NCBI RefSeq assembly: GCF_000003815.2
Contig: NC_049987.1
Coordinates: 20,842,187 to 20,906,186 of the forward strand
DNA length: 64,000 bases
DNA from: Branchiostoma floridae
Lineage: Eukaryota; Chordata; Leptocardii; Amphioxiformes; Branchiostomatidae
Direction: 5' to 3'
The notes under the pieces: generated by a model
The model's input: the letters and a program-made list of their open reading frames with translations, nothing else
Told to the model about the DNA's origin: nothing
Databases searched by the model: none
In this document: positions 57,803 to 64,000 of the stretch, piece after piece
Layout of the letters: each line of letters starts with the position of its first letter
Numbering within the stretch: position 1 is the first letter of the stretch
Translations under genes and position numbers: made by a program

Positions 57803-58175
57803 GCAAGAAGCTTTCCTTTTTGTTTGCAGAAATGTAGACTGAAAAATAAGATTCAGTATTTCCTTTATAACTTGACAATGACTCTACATGTGTTGCTGAA
57901 GAAGGTATTCTGTTCGCTCTTGCTGGGTCGAACGAAAAAAAACAACTTTCGTCTGGACAAAGGTATATTTTCTGGTAGTATAAGATCCTAGCTGTGTATG
58001 ATATGAATAACGACGCTGCTTAAGTATAACAAAATTGCTCAAAGTGAATTAAGTCTGGGGAAAGAATGTAAATCTATGAAGCCATCCTGGAGTCCAGGAT
58101 CTGAGTTTCCCTTGCTTGTATACATGTAAAGCTTGTACATGTACTTTCAATTTCTATACTAGGAGATAGATGTAA

Positions 58176-58181
58176 AATAAA
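58176..58181 (+). terminator. Candidate poly(A) signal of TAB
   Basis: AATAAA followed 20-45 bp later by GTGCTGTGTGTCTTTTATTT, giving a 3' UTR of about 2.15 kb. It is the best-formed signal in the interval. Confidence 0.55.
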
Positions 58182-58190
58182 GACATTGTT

Positions 58191-59210
58191 TAGCTCATGT
58201 GCTGTGTGTCTTTTATTTTTGTTGTCACTTCAACTTATAAGGCACAGTAACAACTGTCCTGCCTTTATATAGCAAAGTGTGTTGACTGTAAAATCATGGA
58301 AAAATACAGTCAGGTTCTACATAGAAACAGATCACAAAGTCAATGCAATCACTTGGCTATCATACACTACCATCTAAATCACAAACCATCCACCTACCGA
58401 ACCCCAAAACAAATGCTCAGAAAAAAAACGCTTTCTGTGCAGAATGTCCGACACCTGTAATGGTGTTGTACATATTATTTTCCTGTGTGCCATAAAATTT
58501 GTGTCCAGTTGTATGTTGATAAGCGCTACAGGAACAATAGCTGCAGTGCAATTGTTAAGCCAATTGTGCATCTGAATAAACTCATACTCAAAACTCTATC
58601 TAGCTATCATATACAGGTATTTGATGGTGTTAGGATTTTTAGTTATACTTTGACAGAACCGACTGTCAACAAGGATCTATGACAACCTTTTCCATTAGAA
58701 GACAGATATCGTATCATCCAGGATTGTCTATATGGCCGGCATAACCGCCCTTCGGCTTAACACAGCAGTTCACAAACACTCGGCGCAGCAGCTAGTTACA
58801 TTACCACTGAACCACCTGTCACACCTTACTTTGCACACCTCGCTGCAAGTGTTTTAAAACTCCACCGAAACTATCTACTGTGGTGATAACAAATTCCATT
58901 CTACGATAGTTCTGGGAAAATATGAATCTTTTAAACACATCAATCCTAGGTTGGTGGTACTTGAATTGCGTAAGTACTCCTTGTTCTTTTTGAGCGGATA
59001 TCAGTCAGCACGCCTATCCGGTTTATGAGTCATTTTGTATATCATGCACGGTATGAACTATTCAAAGTCCACACACCTAATCGTGCTAATTGGTGCCAGA
59101 GTAACACGTTGTTGGCGCAAGGTTTTCTCCGGGAAGATTAAACGACAGGAGGATGGTCATTACTGTCTGCCAATGTCCACTCTAACATGTGCTCGTGTCC
59201 ATGAAGAATA
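58191..59210. other. Spacer with dispersed repeat copy 2 at 58732-58850; no gene seen
   Basis: Between the TAB poly(A) signal and the TA-flanked transposon. It holds the second copy of the GCCGGCATAACCGCCCTTCG repeat. Short open frames have no features. Confidence 0.6.
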
Positions 59211-60116
59211 CAGTCAAACCTGTCTATAGCGGCCACTCAAGGGACTGGTCAAAATTGGCCACTATAGAGAGGTGGCCACTATAGAGAATATGCTAATTAA
59301 TTGACCACAAGCAATAAGTTACACATGGTTTTAGTACCCACTGATCTTTATTCACATAATACAGTACTGTACATGTACTGCAATGATTTTACACTATATG
59401 TATTAAGAAAACAAAAGCTATAAAAAGTTTTAAATGTTCTACAGTTGATATTGTCTGAAGAGACCGGTATCGTCATATTTCTTTGATCTTTCGTCTTGTA
59501 TCCTTTGATGACTTCGCCGTCCGTGTGTTCCCTCCCGCGTTCACACGTCAGGTTCGCCCATTATGCTAATGTGGTACTCACAAGAAAAGTCTCGTCATTT
59601 TAGACCTATCTCTTAATAAATGTAAGAATAAAATCCACCATAGTCTGAAGTTCATATCATTTTGTCTTTGTAACAATTCATTTAGAAAGTTTTTGTGATA
59701 AAAATTAACCTAAGCGATAGTGTATTAGAACGTAACTTTAACGCAATTTACCTCTGTAATATTGGTGTCGTCTATTGACCTTATATGACCTCGCTTGTCG
59801 GCGGGTATGGGTAGCGCCAGTTTACGAAGTTTTGTTTTGAAAATAAATCAAAGAGGTTTTAAATCCGGCGTAGGGTGACGATACGGCAGCTGTATATGGC
59901 CGAACGCGTGCCGAAACATAGATCAGCGGTCCGCGTGGCCGTAATCGGCAGTGTTTTTGTACCTGCGGGACCGGAAATCGTGTGGCCGTGGCCGCGTTGG
60001 ACAGGTGGCCGCTAAGCCTATTTCTTAATCATTACGAATCCAAGGGACCGACAAAAAGTGGCCACTATGGGCAGGTGGCCGTTATGCAAAGGTGGCCGCT
60101 AATACAGGTTTGACTG
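59211..60116. mobile_element. TA-flanked DNA transposon (Tc1/mariner or pogo-like, non-autonomous)
   Basis: 906 bp with inverted ends CAGTCAAACCTGTCTATAGC and its counterpart GCTAATACAGGTTTGACTG, flanked by TA on both sides (59209-59210, 60117-60118). GTGGCCACTATA / GTGGCCGCTA motifs recur as subterminal repeats near both ends. No transposase frame remains. The right end overlaps the 3' end of the MYND gene and provides its stop codon. Confidence 0.85.
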
Positions 60117-62177
60117 TATTGACCCGGCGTGCGTTGATTCGGTAGCGGAATGGACAGACGGTGTTCAGTTCCTTCAGGAAGTTCCGCATCTTCATCCCAC
60201 TGACATTCCGAACCTCGTACATCTTGGGCACGTCCTTGGTGCTGAGAACAGGGTGGGAGGACTCGGGACACCTGTGAGCCAACAGGGCAGCGCGGAGATA
60301 TTGGTTGAACACACCCCAGTTGTCGAAGTACTCTGCTATCGGCGAGACTCCTACACTGAGAAAGACAGGCATCATAGCCATGATACTGCACTGTCCGCTG
60401 ATCATACCGGCTTGTCTGCTGACCCAGTCGGGTCGGTCTGGCTCGTGCCGAAGGTCGTTTATTGCCTGTTTGAACAGTGACATGGCCAGCTGGTCATCAA
60501 GTTGTGGTGGTGTTGCTTCTTCGGGAAAACGCCTGGCCCAGTTCATGAACTCAGTGATGATGACAGACTTATTGTTGTCTTTCCTTAAGAGAGGGCGAAG
60601 CGTTTCCAGGAGAACGGGATAGTTGATGTAGTCGCTGACGTTACTGGTAAAGATGCGGTCAAACTGAATCTCGACCGGAAGGTGTGCCTGTAGATTGAGA
60701 CAGTCATCTAGAATCACATGGCAGGACACGCTTCCTTGGTTAAAACGGCAGGCGAACTTTTTCACAACGTCACTGATGTATTGAGAGTACATCTCCAGGA
60801 GATCATCCCCAGAACTTTGCGCTTTTACTTCAAGATAGTCCCACTCTGAGAAGGGCATCGCGTCACTATTAATGCCCGCTGCGATCTTTCCCACCTCCTT
60901 GGTGATAGCGGGCATGGGTGTCAAGCTAGGGTGATACCGCAAGACTTCGTCGTGAGCAGGGTTCCAGGCGGCCAGGGTGGCGTTGTCACGACAGGCACGT
61001 TTCCGTCTTGGGTCTGACTTGGGAAGGAGAAGCCCGGTCTTGAACCAGTCTTCTGCCGTTGCCCGATGACGGGGTGGTATGCCTCGCAGATACAGACCCA
61101 GGCCTTCTTTAGCCAGCTCATAGATTAGTCGGAGCTGTTCTCGTGGAGTCGTTTGCGCGGTCTTCTCTCCCGTCAGAAGAGATAACCACAGTTTGAACAC
61201 TGACCTCATCTGAGAGAACTGCTCCGCCGACATGGTCACCCTACCCCCGCACAGCGTGTTCGTATCGTCAGGCAGTGCTAGGAGCTCCGTCAGACACTCC
61301 TGTGCCATTGCAGCCTCTTCCTCCCCGATTTTAACAGAGTACCAAATCTGTGTAAGCTGTTGGGCGACCTTCTCTTCCTCTCCTTTGTATTTCCACAAGA
61401 TGTACAGGAAAAACACGTTCCTTGCCAAAACCTGTGGATCTTTATCATTGAGAACAAAATGGACGTTCCCGCCAAACGACTGCTTCAGTCCTGCCACAGT
61501 CGCCATCACGTTCCGGAGGTTGCCGACACCTGCCAACAGGACCGCCATCTTGTCGGGATACTCACCCTCATTTTGGTCTATCTTAATCAAGTCCTGGGCA
61601 GGGGAGTTCCCCCAGTAGTAGGGGAAATCACCCATCTTCTGTATGCCACTGAAGATTCTTCGTAGTTCCGTGGCAACGTTGACAATTTTCTCTTGAGTTT
61701 CTTGGCAGGTTGGTTTGTGGTTTCTCCAATCAGCTCTCTGACAGGTTGCATTGCAGTACCAGGTCTTCTCGCAATTGGCACACGTTTTGGTGTCTTCTGC
61801 AAACGTCCGGCAAACTGAGCAGGTGTGCTTTACGGTACAATTGGTGCACTCCACCTGTGATGATGTGTAAAAATTCCACAATGATTGTATACGACTTAAA
61901 AGAATGAAGTTGGCGAACCTTGTTAGTCACACCAAATATGATATCAGCATACATATAACGTTAAGTGCTTACAGTGTGCCCGAAATGATAGTAAGCATTG
62001 CAATGCTGGTGACGCCACGAAGTGATAGAGAGCGAAATTGGAAGAAATGCTGACCTCATGACGAAACTTGTCTCTCTCCTGGCATGCTGAGCTGCAGTAC
62101 ATCGCCAGCTCGCAACGCGCGCACTTAGTCTGGCCCGCGATACCACACCGCCAACATGCCCCCACTCTGCTGTCCAT
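60082..62177 (-). CDS. Double MYND zinc-finger protein with DUF4470-like domain
   Basis: Function unknown. MYND fingers bind proline-rich peptides, and DUF4470-like domains occur with MYND fingers in many invertebrate and fungal proteins and in the dynein-assembly factor DNAAF3. Two exons join in phase: 62055-62177 and 60082-61854 (631 aa). First MYND: Cys8, 11, 19, 22, 28, 32, His40, Cys44, its last ligand encoded by exon 2. Second MYND: Cys53, 56, 66, 69, 75, 79, His87, Cys91. Then YYWGNSPAQDLI (~130-142), GVGNLRNVMATVAGL and VHFVLNDKDPQVLARNVFFLYIL, which I recognise as DUF4470-like; the rest resembles no motif I can name. Oddity: the last ~11 residues (TVKPVLAATFA) and stop derive from the end of the transposon at 59211-60116. 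Domain naming is from memory of the family, so moderate certainty. Confidence 0.85.
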
Positions 62178-62288
62178 CTGCGGAAATCACAAGAAGCAAG
62201 AAATATAGATCAACTCGACTCGTACACAACATTTACGTTACAACGTTATAACGTTGTATTGGCATATTCTGCAAGCAGATGTTTAATA
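62178..62288 (-). promoter_or_regulatory. Upstream flank of the MYND gene
   Basis: Only ~110 bp separate the start codon from the transposon at 62289, so the promoter is either very short or includes transposon sequence. A/T-rich with ACGTTACAACGTTATAACGT short repeats. No TATA or CpG-type element is certain. Confidence 0.3.
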
Positions 62289-63202
62289 CAGTCGGGACGC
62301 TAGTAGTAGCCACATTTCTTTCGCCCTCCATCCCTCAGACCAAGAAGGTTATATCTCTCCTTGCTCAGACCAAGGAGGTTAAAAAAATCTTTCTTTAACC
62401 TCCTTGCTCAGACGAAAGAAATCGCGGCCACTACATTAGCCCCCGCACATAACCTCTCCTTTGAGAATAGTAATGATCTTTCACGTTTCTTCTAAAAAGC
62501 AGTGCCTGCCAACTACTGACGGACACACTTCACACTGCATTTACGGTTGATATGGACCTGACGACTATCTAAACTTGAGACAGATTTGTACTACGGGGCG
62601 TGCCTTGGGTATTCACGTTGTCCATGAACTGTGGCGTCGTATCACAATGGCGCCGGCGACTTGTATGACACGGAAGGAATTGTGTTGACAGGCAATTAAG
62701 AGACCAATAGCCCACAATATCAATCAATAGATTACAGGTCTACTACTAGATTGTCGCTGCACACATGTTTGATTGGAAATCCCAAGATTAGGGAAGATCA
62801 TATATGAAATTAGGAGTAACAAGGTCTTCAAAATTCACACTGCACCCTGCAATGTCACCATGTTTACAGTACCCGGGTTCACCATACCGTGCACGCGTGA
62901 CGCAGATGGCACCTGTGTATGTCTTTTCACTCACCGTCGGACTATTTCTGGGTAAAGTCACTAAAGATGGCCTGTCGCCACAAGGAGCACTTTGTAAAAG
63001 TAACCAAGACCCGACTGTGACTGCATACGGGTTCCCACTGCAGGGTTCAAGCAAGAAGGTTAAATCTCCTTGGTTCAAGCAGAAGCCAAAACACCTCCTT
63101 TGTTTTGCGTTGCGCAGTTTGTTGGTAAGACGAGTTGATTTGATTATATGCATGACATCCTCTTGGAACCCTGGCATTTCGCCACTACTAGCGTCCCGAC
63201 AG
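62289..63202. mobile_element. Non-autonomous DNA transposon with CNGTCGGGACGCTAGTAGT ends
   Basis: Left end CAGTCGGGACGCTAGTAGT; right end ACTACTAGCGTCCCGACAG, inverted over 19 bp with one mismatch. About 914 bp. The interior has a palindromic AAGGAGGTTAAAAAAATC / TTAACCTCCTT segment near 62370-62400. Overlapping open frames of 159 (minus) and 182 (plus) codons at 62788-63352 show no family features and cover the same DNA. Target duplication is not evident. Confidence 0.75.
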
Positions 63203-64000
63203 TCAGCAACAACCTGCAACAACTTTTTTCTGTCGCAATACAGCAAAATTTTGTACAATACATCCACGACTGACCTATTTCTTGTAATAAATCTAACGTT
63301 ACTGTACAGGTTGCCTTGTGAGAGAGGACAGCAATCGCTGTATTATTTATAAAGCGCGATTAGATCAGGCTAGGTCAGTACTATAATGCACGTCACTATG
63401 TAGCTGCATCATGTTGGAGTCACAGTAGCAGAAGAGTCGACCACATCTGGATCTGGATAAATTTTGGGCAACACCTCTCTTGTTTGGTTAAAATGCCCAG
63501 GAACTGCAGTTATTCCTGGCTCCTCAGATGTTCAGCCTGTGACTTTCTCCCTGAACTTGGCAAGTTCTGATATTGCGGTTATAGTATATGGTAGTAGGTT
63601 AAATTTCTTGAACTGTTCCCGGAAAGTTCAAGTGTCTAGCAAGGGTTTACGGAAAAGGCTGGGCTGTCTACCTGGGCTGTCTACCTGGGCTGGCTATCAC
63701 GTCAGGCTACTTGGACCTACGAAAGCCCATTGGGACAAAAGCTGTTTAGCAGTAGGGGTTATTTGTGCTCGGCGAAAAAGCTGTGACTGAATGATCTGTG
63801 TGTTATTATGTGAATGAGCTGTGTGAAGTGGCAGTGTGTGAAGGAGCTGTTTGTAAAGCAGCTGTGTTTGAAGGAGCTGTGTATGTTAAATAACCCAGAG
63901 GTTCTGAGTTTGAATCAGTTGATATGCTACCAATTGTGTGCGCTTGGAAAGGGCTCTTAACACGACTTTCCTCCGGTTTCACTTCGGTAAGGGCCCTCCC
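63203..64000. other. Spacer: repeat copy and degenerate GAAGGAGCTGTGT repeats, no gene
   Basis: Starts with copy 2 of the GTCAGCAACAACCTGCAAC repeat (63201-63290). A short CTGGGCTGTCTAC tandem lies at ~63660-63690, and degenerate GAGCTGTGTGAA-type units at 63815-63880. No supported coding region. Confidence 0.6.

Larger units (their letters stand above)
56030..58190 (+). other. Probable TAB 3' UTR with a strong hairpin and poly(A) signal
   Basis: There is no recognisable coding sequence between the TAB stop and an AATAAA at 58176-58181 that is followed by a GT/T-rich element (GTGCTGTGTGTCTTTTATTTTTG). The stretch contains a long inverted repeat at 57690-57802. Apparent open frames of 60-130 codons (for example 56126-56512) have no family features. 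Confidence 0.6.

Noticed and set aside
62788..63352. Overlapping 159- and 182-codon open frames on opposite strands
   Set aside because: Both lie largely inside the DNA transposon at 62289-63202 and show no family features; at most one could be real and neither has support.

Overview
This window reads as nuclear DNA of an invertebrate chordate, most likely an amphioxus (Branchiostoma). The genes are intron-rich and their proteins are close to vertebrate ones (SHPRH, Akirin, IBTK, SNAP29, TAB2/3). They sit beside families typical of basal deuterostomes: a plant-like serine carboxypeptidase and a double-MYND/DUF4470-like protein. Introns and spacers are full of short non-autonomous DNA transposons, SINE-like repeats and minisatellites. 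The species call is inference from gene content; I could not compare with a genome.

Layout: (1) 488-7076, minus: 5' part of SHPRH, a SNF2/E3 ligase, running off the left edge beyond a 15-bp minisatellite. (2) 7077-7852: GC-rich head-to-head promoter. (3) 7853-13132, plus: complete Akirin (4 exons, 215 aa). (4) 16791-33225, minus: complete IBTK (26 exons, 1,426 aa; ankyrin, RCC1 and two BTB domains), convergent with Akirin. (5) 33226-37513: IBTK promoter side, spacer, and a 5'-truncated LINE reverse transcriptase. (6) 37514-40841, minus: complete secreted/lysosomal serine carboxypeptidase (6 exons, 476 aa). (7) 40842-41184: short head-to-head promoter with a CLEAR-like E-box and a palindromic CRE. 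(8) 41185-42800, plus: complete SNAP29 (3 exons, 237 aa). (9) 42801-49624: spacer and probable 5' leader of the next gene, with several transposon relics. (10) 49625-56029, plus: complete TAB2/TAB3 (6 exons, 736 aa; CUE, coiled coil, NZF) with a long 3' UTR. (11) 60082-62177, minus: double-MYND protein (2 exons, 631 aa) whose last ~11 codons and stop lie in the end of a TA-flanked transposon. (12) 62178-64000: transposon remains, no gene seen.

I joined exons by hand using GT/AG borders, continuous reading phase and remembered family conservation. In every complete gene all phases close without a frameshift. Loose functional themes are ubiquitin signalling (SHPRH, IBTK, TAB2/3), nuclear innate-immune or proteasome regulation (Akirin, TAB2/3), and a lysosome/autophagy pair behind one promoter (carboxypeptidase, SNAP29).

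The most unusual signal is structural. At six exons of IBTK and one of TAB2/3, a tandem duplication takes in (or, at IBTK exon 16, starts at) an exon edge with its splice site and repeats it in the adjoining intron. The results range from a seven-copy 43-bp array of donor sites to an in-frame 30-bp repeat that makes alternative donors 10 codons apart. The second is the transposon-derived C-terminus of the MYND gene.
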